DNA of 64,000 bases from positions 7,134,546 to 7,198,545 of the forward strand of contig NZ_CP032157.1 in the NCBI RefSeq assembly GCF_003555545.1, written 5' to 3'. Position 1 is the first letter of the stretch. Every line of letters starts with the position of its first letter. This DNA is from Paraflavitalea soli (GTDB taxonomy: Bacteria > Bacteroidota > Bacteroidia > Chitinophagales > Chitinophagaceae). The position numbers were made by a program, and so were the translations under genes. This document shows positions 44,119 to 53,168 of this stretch, piece after piece. The notes beneath the pieces are model-generated. The model did not search any database. It was not told where the DNA came from and worked only from the letters and a program-made list of their open reading frames with translations.

Positions 44119-45339
44119 CTACGCAACCTTCTGCCGGGCTGCTTTTTCCCATAATACAGTTTGCTTGTTACGCAGGAAACGGTTGAAACCAATGAATACC
44201 GACAGGTTCATGAAAAGGAAGTAAAAGGGAATATAGACGGCCTTTAGCCGGATATTGCGGCTGGCATAGATCCAGCCTGTGATCCCCATAATATAAAATA
44301 TGGCCTGCAGTACCAGTACTGCCTGGTAAAAGAGATTACCGCCCATTATTACTATAAGGATATTGCTGAAAAGCAGCAGGATCAGGGCCACCGGGCATAC
44401 CGTCCACCGGAGAATACGGTGTGAAATGAACTGGAAAGAAGCCACCGGGAATTTGAACACATTAAAAAGTTCTTTCAAGAGTACCATCGCCTGGAAGGCG
44501 CCCGCACAGATCCGCACTTTCCGCTTCATCTCATCTTTGATGCTGGCCGAAGGGGCTTCGGCTGCATAGGCATTGGGTTCATACCTTACTACATATCCAT
44601 TGATCACCAGTTTCAGCGATTGCACAAAGTCCTCGATGATGGTGCCCTCGGGCGCCTGCTCAAACAGCGATTTGCGAACGGAGAATAATTCCCCGGCAGC
44701 ACCTACAGTGGTATACAGGTCCGAATCCAGTCGTTTCAGGAACGATTCGTATTTCCAATACAGGCCTTCTCCCGCTGCTGCGGCTGCATCCTTGCCCTGC
44801 TGCATGATCTTTTTTTCACCGGCCACGCCACCCACTTTGGTGTCTTCATAATGCTTTACTATTTCCCGTACACAAGCCGTGTTGAGCAAGGTATTGGCAT
44901 CACAAAAAATGACCAGGGGCGATTGCACATGCTGGATGGCCCGGTTCATAGCCGCTACTTTTCCCTGCCGGGCAGGTTGATGTAATAATAATATCTGTGG
45001 AAACTGTGCTACAATAGCCGGTGTATTGTCGTTGGAGCCATCGGTAATGAAAATAAGCTCCAGCTTGTCTTTGGGATAATCCAGTGCCAGCGTGTTCTGG
45101 ATCTTTTCAAGAATAAAGTCCTCCTCATTATAAGCGGCTACTACCAGGGCTACCGCAGGATAAGGATGGACTGTTTCAGACGCCCGGCTCCCAACTCCCC
45201 GCTCCCGGCTCTTAAAGGTCGATTTCAGCTTTACCAGCACCCATACGAGTATGCCGTATCCTGCATAACTATAAAAGATGAGGAAGAGGCTTATCCAGAA
45301 AATAATGTCGATTGTATTTGCCACACTTAAGAAGATCAT
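44119..45339 (-). CDS. Membrane family 2 glycosyltransferase (polysaccharide synthase-like)
   Basis: 406 aa. N-terminal helix (~10-35), GT-A domain (~62-285) with VALVVAAYNEEDFI, FITDGSNDNT, FCDANTLL (D-x-D type) and GTIIEDFVQSL with the ED acceptor motif; KRKVRICAG stands where processive enzymes have Q-x-x-R-W, so processivity is uncertain. Three helices form the C-terminus (~305-380). The linker between the first helix and the catalytic domain contains KSRERGVGSRASE, coded by a seven-base repeat array (45183-45210). It probably adds sugars to the exopolysaccharide. It is transcribed separately from the response-regulator group. Confidence 0.87.
   Translation of the reverse strand: MIFLSVANTIDIIFWISLFLIFYSYAGYGILVWVLVKLKSTFKSRERGVGSRASETVHPYPAVALVVAAYNEEDFILEKIQNTLALDYPKDKLELIFITDGSNDNTPAIVAQFPQILLLHQPARQGKVAAMNRAIQHVQSPLVIFCDANTLLNTACVREIVKHYEDTKVGGVAGEKKIMQQGKDAAAAAGEGLYWKYESFLKRLDSDLYTTVGAAGELFSVRKSLFEQAPEGTIIEDFVQSLKLVINGYVVRYEPNAYAAEAPSASIKDEMKRKVRICAGAFQAMVLLKELFNVFKFPVASFQFISHRILRWTVCPVALILLLFSNILIVIMGGNLFYQAVLVLQAIFYIMGITGWIYASRNIRLKAVYIPFYFLFMNLSVFIGFNRFLRNKQTVLWEKAARQKVA
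45183..45210 (-). repeat. Heptad repeat inside the glycosyltransferase gene
   Basis: On the plus strand CCCGGCT, CCCAACT, CCCCGCT, CCCGGCT in a row, 28 bp. It encodes part of the short linker between the membrane helix and the catalytic domain and keeps the reading frame. Confidence 0.75.
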
Positions 45340-45826
45340 ATAGGATCAGGGCGCAATATTATTCTGTTTTTTTCATATCCGGCTTAATTCTGATCAACTA
45401 AATCATAAGGGGCGCCGCTTTCTGCGTTATGCAGACGTTAAGGAGATAGGGAAAATTAGGTATTGCGAAAAGAGGATTTATATCTTTGTAGTCTGTTTAG
45501 ACCGGGTCATAAGTTCTCCAGCGCATAAAGTTTGACAAGTGTCAAAAATACCCGAAACTGGTTATTGTTCAGAAGATATTGGTTAATTAATTTCGCTTTT
45601 TAGAAAAGATTACTACTTTTGCGCTTACCTCCAATAAGCCTCACTCCAAATATCCCTTCAGAAATTCCATTGTGCTTTCACCTCATTATTCTTAGACAAA
45701 ACCATCCTTGAGTCATCTCCAATATGCCTCCTTTACTGTAACAGGTACCAGGAATCATATCCTCATTTAAAGCCGTTTATCAGGTTTCTTACAAAACTGA
45801 ATTAACGTTTTTAACCATAGCGTATT
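45340..45826. promoter_or_regulatory. Divergent intergenic region with promoter for the giant T9SS protein
   Basis: TACTTTTG (45614-45621), an exact -7 box, follows TTTC (45591-45594) by 19 bp and should drive the gene at 45827 with a ~200-nt leader. A second -7-like box TATCTTTG is at 45481-45488 without a good -33. TTTGACA-AG-TGTCAAA (45531-45546) is a perfect inverted repeat and a candidate operator. Confidence 0.5.
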
Positions 45827-48800
45827 ATGAAGCGAATACTACTTCTTACCACAACAAGTGTGTTGTTTTGTGTTGCCATGCTGCAAGCACAAAACGTCTT
45901 CGATCCTGCCGATCCTATCGTCCGCTGGAATTCTTCCGCGGCATTAGGTACCTCCACCAACCCCAATCCAGGCATTGCCGGATTGCAAAAGTGGGTGAGT
46001 GTTGCATCCAATGGGATCAGCACTGGTAGCGGTAGCTGGGATGTTACATCCTACAAAGCTTATTTCATAAACATCGGTGGAGCACAGATGTGTTTCCGCC
46101 TGAAATTCCCCAAGAGTTACACCAATCCCGACAGTGCCGGAAAAAAATACCCCATTATGGTATTTTTTCATGGCGCCGGCGAACCGGGTTGTACCTCCAA
46201 TGGCGGCGTTTACAACAACGAGCGCCAGTTAACCCATGGTGGTAAATTCTTTAAGGATAATGTAGACAATGGAAAGTTTGACGGCTTTCTGTTCTATGGC
46301 CAGGTAAATTCTGGTTCTTCCTGTTCCAGTACATGGGGTATTGCCGGTTCATCAAACTATTATAACCTGGTGAATGCAGCTTTGGATTCATTAACCAAAT
46401 ATTCGCGTATGGATGTTGACCGGGTATTTGTAGATGGTCTGTCCAATGGAGGCGCTACTGCCTGGTCCATGACCTCTGCCTTTCCCCAGCGTGTGGCTTC
46501 CGTAGCTCCTTCTTCAGCGATCACAGGAGCTACTAATTTTGATCAGTGGATACATATTCCGATGTGGCTGGCAACAGGTGGTAAAGATGCCAACCCAACC
46601 CCTACCATGGCGCAGGGCCTTGTTAGTGATCTGAAAACGAGGGGTGCCGATATCAGGTATACCCTGTATCCTGATCTGGGTCACAGCGTGTGGACAACAC
46701 ACTGGAATGAACCAGATTTCATTCCTTTTATGAATGCTGCCCACAAGGCCAACCCCCTTGTATTCTTCCAGCGTTATGATTTTTGTCCCGATTCGGCTAT
46801 CAATGTGAAAATTGGCGTCACCGGCGGTTTTTATGCATATGAGTGGCAAAAAGATAGCGTTACCATCGCCACCAGAACCAATGGCGTAAATACGATCGTT
46901 GATGGAACTTCTATAATAAGCTATGCCGGTAATGAAATTACCGTAAAGTCATTTGGCTCTTACCGTGTTCGTTTTAAAAGAACGGCTACAAGCGCCTGGT
47001 CTGTTTGGTCTCCCAAACCTGCGGTGATCAAGTCTAAACCGATTACCCAAACACCTACTCCACAGGTAGTCGGTATCAGGAGTAAGGTATTGCCTTCTCC
47101 CGATGACAGCACCAGGGTATTACTGTCACTGCCCGAAGGCTACGTTTCTTACCAGTGGCTGCAGGGTGCCACTGTAGTAGGTACCCAATCTACTTACAAC
47201 GCTACTTCCGGTAACTATACAGCTAAAGTGGTAGAACAATTTGGTTGCGGCGCTTTGCCTTCCCCTGTATTTACTGTTGTAAATGCCGCCGGCAATCCTA
47301 AACCAGAGCCCGCCAAGAATCTTTCTGCTGCTGCTGTTTCTTTAACCAGCATTCAGCTGGATTGGAGCGATAATCCCAATGCCGGCGAAAATGAAACCGG
47401 ATTTGAAATTTACCGCAGCACCAATCCGGGTGGACCTTATAAAATTGTTACAATCACTCCTGCCAATACCATTACCTACACCAATACCGGTTTAACAGCC
47501 AATACCCAATACTACTTTATTGTACGTGCGGTGGGTGCTTCCGGTGCTGCTGTAGTAAGTAATGAGGCTGCTGCCAAAACTGAAGTAGACCAAACTGGTC
47601 CTACTGCTCCTTCCAACCTGAAAGTGCTCAGTACTTTCAGCAATTACGTGAATGTAACATGGACCGCCTCTACTGATGACGTAGGTGTTGATAAATATGA
47701 CATCTTCCTCAATGGCGTGAAAACCTATACTACTACAGAAACGGCTTTCACTATTGCCAACCTCGATAGCGGACAGATTTATACTATTACAGTAAAAGCC
47801 CGTGATGCGGTGGGTAATTTCTCTCCTGCCAGCAACCAGGTGACAGTCAATACAGGGCTTATTCCCAATAGCATTAGCTACAAGTATTATCAGGGCAGCT
47901 GGTCTAACCTGCCCGACTTTAACGCTTTGACGCCTATAAAAATGGGCTCAACACCTAACATTGACATTACTGTAAGGAACCAGAATGACAATTTTGGCTT
48001 CCTGTGGGAAGGTTATATAAAAGTTCCTACGACCGCTACCTATACTTTTGAAATATGTTCTGATGATGGTAGCAGGCTGTATGTCGATCAGGCTTATGGA
48101 TTTGCCGCTACACCGCTCATCAACCACGATGGTTTGCATGGTAATACCTGTAAAACCGCCAGTATTGCTTTGACCGCTGGTTTGCACCCCATTGCCCTAG
48201 GCTTCTTTGAAGCAGGCAGCGGAGAAGCGATGAGCTGGAGCTGGCAAAACAATGCCGGGCTTAGCAAACAAGCTATCCCCAGCAGCGTATTGTTTAGCCC
48301 GGGAATCGTGGCGCCTACTATGACTGCACCTTCCAACCTGGTAGCAACCGGCGTGTCACACAATAAGATCAATCTTACCTGGACCGACAACAGCGCCAAT
48401 GAGTATGCCTTCGAATTATTACGGTCAACCAGCGCTACCGGCACATTTGCACAGGTGGCTACTGTAGCCGGTACTTCTTATACCGACTCAGGTTTGCTGG
48501 CCAATACCAAGTATTTCTATAAAGTAAGAGCGGTTGGCCTTACCGGTGAATCAATATATGAGAGCAATTACACAGAAGTAAACTGGAAATTGAACAACAG
48601 CAATGCTGATGCCAATGGTAATGCTACCCGTACATTGACGCTTACCGGCGCCACTTATTCAACAACTGGTCCTAAAGAAGGGTCCCATGCACTGAACTTT
48701 AACGGTACTAACCAATATGCTACTGTTAATGGCAGCAGCTCTGGTGGTTTCCCCAGCGATGGTGGTTATACTCAACGTACAGTGGGTCTGTGGATCAAGC

Positions 48801-51800
48801 CTACATCTACCTCTAATAATAAGGTGATCTTTGATTTTGGTAACAGTACCAATGGCCTTGCATTGCGCTTCAATAGTGGTGCTTTACAAGCAGGTATTGC
48901 CAGCGCCAGCACCAGGGCTACAACTTCCCTGGCTAATGTTACCAGCAATGGCAATTGGATCAGCGGTGGTTGGAACCATGTGGCAGTTGTTTATGACGTG
49001 AACTCTTTAAAGATCTTCCTGAATGGTGTGGAAGTAGCTGCCAACAATGCATTGGGCATTACCAGTGTAGCAGCAGCGGCTTCCAATAATGCACGCATTG
49101 GTTATTCCGGCAGCAGCAATGGTGATGTAGCCTTTAACCAGGCGGCTACCTCCCTGGATTATTTCGCGGGTCAGATGGATGATATCTATGTAGTAAATGG
49201 CGCTATGATCGCCAGTGAGATCGCTACACTGATCAATTCCACCTATGCTCCATCCAGCGATACTACCCTGGCAACGCCGGCAGCCCCTGCAACACCTTCT
49301 GCCCTCGCAGCAGTGGCAGCCTCTGCTACTACGGTCAACCTGACCTGGAATGATAATTCAGCTGATGAAACAGGCTATGAGATCTGGAGATCTACTACTA
49401 ATAATACCAATTACCGTGTAGTAGCTACCCTGCCAGCCAGTGCCAATGCACAGGTAGCATTCTCCGATACTACCCTGTTTGCCAATGTTACTTATTATTA
49501 TAAGGTAAGGGGTAAAGGCGTAGCGTCACCATCTGCCTTCAGCAATGAAGTGTCAGTAGCTACACCTAATACCGCTCCTTCCTTTGCTTATATTAATGAC
49601 TTTACGATCAGGTACAATACCGTACACAGTTTAACAGTGGTGGCCAATGATCCCGATGGCGATCCGTTGGTATTTACCACTGAGCCCCTGCCTTATTTCA
49701 TATCTGTACAGGGCGCTACCAATGGTTCTGTTAACATTGTATCTACTCCTTCTATTGCCGATCAGGGTGCTTATGCCATCACGGTATATGTGGCCGATGC
49801 ATTTGGCGGAAAAGATACTATTGTGTACAATATGGAGGTGAACAGCAATAACCTGCCTGTTATCACGCCAATTGCCAATGTGAGCATGAACGAAGGTGAA
49901 AGCCGCAAAATTGCGCTGGTAGCCAATGATGCTGATGACAATGGTACACTCGTATGGTCAGTGATCGACAAGCCTTCGTTCGCTACCCTGGTGGATAGTG
50001 GCAATGGCCGTGGTTCTGTTTCCCTGCAGCCCAACCTGGCAGCCAGCGGTGCATATACTATGACCGTGAAAGCTGATGATGGATTTGGTGGCTGGGTAAC
50101 CAAAACCTTTACCATCGATGTGGCTGAAAAGGATCCGAATGAGACCATCCAGGTGAATATGAAATATTATACCAATGGTGGTGCAGGTTGGAATGATATT
50201 GAGACCAATTCTATGGGTGCCTTTAATACAGGTAACCTGAAGAATACCAAGGGCGCTACTACTACAGCAGGTGTTGCCTTGCTCAGTGGTGCTTACGGTT
50301 CTTCTGATGCTGGTGTGCAAGGTGGTGGTGTATTCCCCAACAGTGTGATGAAAGATGGCATCTTCTGGGGTTACTCCTGGCAAGGTGGTACCGCTTACGA
50401 CACCCTGCGCCTGCGCGTATATGGCCTGGATGTAACTAAGAAGTACAACTTCATCTTCATGGGAAGCAATAATTGTAGCTTCTGCGGAAATACAGCTACT
50501 TCTATCACTACCTATAAAATAGGTAATGAAATTGCTACCATTCCTTTCTACAATAATGCAACGATCACTGATACCATCTATCAGGTACAGCCGGCTGCTA
50601 ACGGTGAAGTGATCATTACCATGATCGGTGATCCCAATGCAAACGTAGGCGGAACCCTGAATGCCTTTATAATGGATGCACGATTTGATGATGGTACTGC
50701 GCCTGCCAAACCAGCCAGCCTGCTGGCAGCAGCTGAAGCAGGTGTGGGCGTTAAGCTCAACTGGACAGATAAGGCCTACAACGAGTATAATTATACTGTA
50801 TACCGTGCAGCCACCAAGACTGGTCCTTATACTTTGCTCAGTACATTGGATGCAAATGCCAATGCTTACACTGACCAGGCTGTTGCTCCCTTTACACAAT
50901 ACTATTATTATGTAGCGGGTACAAATAACTATGGTGCAGGTGCGTCGAGCGATACAGTAGCTGTTACAACTGCTAACAACAAACCTGTGATCGCCGGTTT
51001 ATTGACCAGCCTTGCGCTGAAAACGGATGGCAATAACCAGGATGACTTTACTGTAACCGATACGCCTGGTGATGTGGTAACTGTTTCTGTAGTGAACAAG
51101 CCTGCTTTCGTAACCCTGCAATCACTGGGTGGTAATAACTACAGGCTCATTGCCGCACCAACTGCCAGCGACCTGGGTAATAATACCTTCACAGTGAAGG
51201 CAGTGGATGATAAGGGTGCAGAAGTGACTACTGATGTAACCATTGCGGTGACCGACAAGAACACACGTTCTGTATACCTGAACTTTGGTAACTACGGCGA
51301 TGAAGCCCCTGCTCCATGGAATAATATCATTGGTTACGGACCTGCAGGTACTTCCCGCAGTAACCTGACTGATGAAAACAATGTAGCTACACCATTTGGC
51401 TTCCAACTGGTAAATGGATGGTCTGGTATTTCTATCATCGGACATCAGACCGGTAATAACTCTGGGGTATTCCCCGATGTGGTACTGAAGAGTGGCTGGT
51501 GGGATAATAACGCCACTGCCCGTCAGATCCGTTTCACTGGTCTGGACAACAGCAAGCGCTACAACGTAGTAATTGTTGGTAGCCAGAATGAAGGCCTCGA
51601 TGCAACCGCCCGTTACGTATCAGGTGCTGCCAGCGATACCCTCAATGGCCGCTACAATACCAACCAGACTGCCAACCTGAACAACCTGACGCCTGCCGCT
51701 GGTGTGATCACTGTAGACATTAGCAGGCTGCCAGGCGCTACCTATATGTTCATGACAGGCATTCAACTGGAAGAGTTTACACCAGGCCTTAACCTCAACC

Positions 51801-53002
51801 CGTCCAACATGTATGTTGAGCCCAGGGACAGGAATTCAGCTACACTTAGCTGGTCAGACAGGTCAAGCAATGAAGATGCCGCTGATGGCTTCCAGTTGCA
51901 ACGTGCTACAGATGCTGGTTTTGCAAGTGTAACCACTTACAACCTGCCTGCTAACACAACCACCTACACCAGCACCGGCCTTACACCCAATACCAAATAC
52001 TGGTACCGTGTACGTGCTAAAATAGGTGGCATGTTTACCGACTGGAGCAATACCGGCAAGACCGTTACACCGGCTGCTATTACTTATGTGAACTTCAATT
52101 TCGGTACTGAATACAATGCACCGGCTCCATGGTACAACCTGGCGGTGTTGCCAACGCAAAACTTCTCCTTCCCCAATCTGCCGAACCAGTCTAACCAACC
52201 TACCGGTATGACACTCAGCATTGAGAAAGGAATGAATGGCGACAATAACTTTGGTGTACTCACTGGCAACAATTCAGGCATTGCACCGGATGTAGTATTA
52301 CAATCCAATTTCTGGATCGACAATACACAAGCATCACAAATGAAGCTTACCGGTCTCAACCAGGCTAAGCGTTACAGGATAGGCTTCCTCGGAAGTATGA
52401 GCACCAATGGATGGTTTGCAGGTAACTATACTTGTACTTATACCGTCAATGGCAGAACAGTATACCTGAACTCCTGGATGAACTCAACCAAGATCGTTTA
52501 CATCGGAGACATACAGGCTGATTCAAATGGTGAAGTACTGATCGATTTCTCTACTACCCAGGAAGCGGCTTATGGCTTCAATGGTGGTATGCTGATCGAG
52601 GCTTATGATGATGTAACCGGTGGTGGTACAGTATTGAATGGTGGTGTGGTGACGCCTGATGGACTGACAGCTACTGTAGGTGATGATGCCGCTGCCCGTA
52701 CAACTACGCAAGCGACTACTACAAGAGAAGTAACGGAAGGAAGGATGTATCCCAATCCGTTCGTTGATCAGGTAAACCTCGATTTCAACAATACCGCTGC
52801 TGATAATCACGTAAGTGTGGATGTGTATGACCTGAGCGGAAAGCTGATGTTCAGGAAAGCATTTGGCAAATTGCAAGCTGGTTACAACACCCTGCGTGTG
52901 AACACCGGAAGCGCCAATCTGAACACAGGTATCTACATGATCACTTTAAATGTGAACGGTAAACCGGTACAGGTAAGTAAAATGGTAAAGGCTAATCAAT
53001 AG
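45827..53002 (+). CDS. Giant secreted multidomain esterase with T9SS sorting domain
   Basis: 2391 aa. Residues 1-22 form a signal peptide. An esterase/depolymerase-type hydrolase head spans ~60-310, with FFHGAGEPG, Ser206 (GLSNGG), Asp254 and His286. Fn3 domains lie at ~495-585, ~595-680, ~830-910, ~1145-1235, ~1620-1710 and ~2005-2085; a PA14-like domain at ~684-825 (EICSDDGSRLYVD), a LamG-like domain at ~915-1140 and cadherin/He_PIG-like domains at ~1240-1430. A related ~175-residue module occurs three times (~1441-1620, ~1811-1984, ~2086-2261). The C-terminus is a T9SS type A sorting domain (RMYPNPFVDQVNLDF ... VSKMVK). It stands between the two halves of the exopolysaccharide locus. Substrate unknown. 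Confidence 0.85.
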   Translation: MKRILLLTTTSVLFCVAMLQAQNVFDPADPIVRWNSSAALGTSTNPNPGIAGLQKWVSVASNGISTGSGSWDVTSYKAYFINIGGAQMCFRLKFPKSYTNPDSAGKKYPIMVFFHGAGEPGCTSNGGVYNNERQLTHGGKFFKDNVDNGKFDGFLFYGQVNSGSSCSSTWGIAGSSNYYNLVNAALDSLTKYSRMDVDRVFVDGLSNGGATAWSMTSAFPQRVASVAPSSAITGATNFDQWIHIPMWLATGGKDANPTPTMAQGLVSDLKTRGADIRYTLYPDLGHSVWTTHWNEPDFIPFMNAAHKANPLVFFQRYDFCPDSAINVKIGVTGGFYAYEWQKDSVTIATRTNGVNTIVDGTSIISYAGNEITVKSFGSYRVRFKRTATSAWSVWSPKPAVIKSKPITQTPTPQVVGIRSKVLPSPDDSTRVLLSLPEGYVSYQWLQGATVVGTQSTYNATSGNYTAKVVEQFGCGALPSPVFTVVNAAGNPKPEPAKNLSAAAVSLTSIQLDWSDNPNAGENETGFEIYRSTNPGGPYKIVTITPANTITYTNTGLTANTQYYFIVRAVGASGAAVVSNEAAAKTEVDQTGPTAPSNLKVLSTFSNYVNVTWTASTDDVGVDKYDIFLNGVKTYTTTETAFTIANLDSGQIYTITVKARDAVGNFSPASNQVTVNTGLIPNSISYKYYQGSWSNLPDFNALTPIKMGSTPNIDITVRNQNDNFGFLWEGYIKVPTTATYTFEICSDDGSRLYVDQAYGFAATPLINHDGLHGNTCKTASIALTAGLHPIALGFFEAGSGEAMSWSWQNNAGLSKQAIPSSVLFSPGIVAPTMTAPSNLVATGVSHNKINLTWTDNSANEYAFELLRSTSATGTFAQVATVAGTSYTDSGLLANTKYFYKVRAVGLTGESIYESNYTEVNWKLNNSNADANGNATRTLTLTGATYSTTGPKEGSHALNFNGTNQYATVNGSSSGGFPSDGGYTQRTVGLWIKPTSTSNNKVIFDFGNSTNGLALRFNSGALQAGIASASTRATTSLANVTSNGNWISGGWNHVAVVYDVNSLKIFLNGVEVAANNALGITSVAAAASNNARIGYSGSSNGDVAFNQAATSLDYFAGQMDDIYVVNGAMIASEIATLINSTYAPSSDTTLATPAAPATPSALAAVAASATTVNLTWNDNSADETGYEIWRSTTNNTNYRVVATLPASANAQVAFSDTTLFANVTYYYKVRGKGVASPSAFSNEVSVATPNTAPSFAYINDFTIRYNTVHSLTVVANDPDGDPLVFTTEPLPYFISVQGATNGSVNIVSTPSIADQGAYAITVYVADAFGGKDTIVYNMEVNSNNLPVITPIANVSMNEGESRKIALVANDADDNGTLVWSVIDKPSFATLVDSGNGRGSVSLQPNLAASGAYTMTVKADDGFGGWVTKTFTIDVAEKDPNETIQVNMKYYTNGGAGWNDIETNSMGAFNTGNLKNTKGATTTAGVALLSGAYGSSDAGVQGGGVFPNSVMKDGIFWGYSWQGGTAYDTLRLRVYGLDVTKKYNFIFMGSNNCSFCGNTATSITTYKIGNEIATIPFYNNATITDTIYQVQPAANGEVIITMIGDPNANVGGTLNAFIMDARFDDGTAPAKPASLLAAAEAGVGVKLNWTDKAYNEYNYTVYRAATKTGPYTLLSTLDANANAYTDQAVAPFTQYYYYVAGTNNYGAGASSDTVAVTTANNKPVIAGLLTSLALKTDGNNQDDFTVTDTPGDVVTVSVVNKPAFVTLQSLGGNNYRLIAAPTASDLGNNTFTVKAVDDKGAEVTTDVTIAVTDKNTRSVYLNFGNYGDEAPAPWNNIIGYGPAGTSRSNLTDENNVATPFGFQLVNGWSGISIIGHQTGNNSGVFPDVVLKSGWWDNNATARQIRFTGLDNSKRYNVVIVGSQNEGLDATARYVSGAASDTLNGRYNTNQTANLNNLTPAAGVITVDISRLPGATYMFMTGIQLEEFTPGLNLNPSNMYVEPRDRNSATLSWSDRSSNEDAADGFQLQRATDAGFASVTTYNLPANTTTYTSTGLTPNTKYWYRVRAKIGGMFTDWSNTGKTVTPAAITYVNFNFGTEYNAPAPWYNLAVLPTQNFSFPNLPNQSNQPTGMTLSIEKGMNGDNNFGVLTGNNSGIAPDVVLQSNFWIDNTQASQMKLTGLNQAKRYRIGFLGSMSTNGWFAGNYTCTYTVNGRTVYLNSWMNSTKIVYIGDIQADSNGEVLIDFSTTQEAAYGFNGGMLIEAYDDVTGGGTVLNGGVVTPDGLTATVGDDAAARTTTQATTTREVTEGRMYPNPFVDQVNLDFNNTAADNHVSVDVYDLSGKLMFRKAFGKLQAGYNTLRVNTGSANLNTGIYMITLNVNGKPVQVSKMVKANQ

Positions 53003-53091
53003 CCTGGTACATAAAAGGAGCGCTTGCCTGCCTCGGTGGATGGCGCTCCTTTAACAAAGGGAAATATCCCGAAAAGCATTTCAACTTTATC

Positions 53092-53129
53092 AAAAACCGG
53101 GAAACCATTATGGTCTCCCGGTTTTTTTT
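53092..53129 (+). terminator. Terminator of the giant T9SS gene
   Basis: AAAACCGGGA and TCCCGGTTTT pair with an inner ACCAT/ATGGT stem, followed by eight T. An additional hairpin, AAAGGAGCGC / GCGCTCCTTT, lies at 53014-53052 upstream, directly after the stop. Confidence 0.88.
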
Positions 53130-53168
53130 GCTACTTTTTCACCTCGAAACACACAAAAAAGAAACCTT

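Noticed and set aside
39769-45339. Complete Wzx/Wzy gene cluster
   Set aside because: No flippase-like protein with 12-14 helices and no Wza lipoprotein could be found in the window; only the Wzy-like protein is present in the other half.
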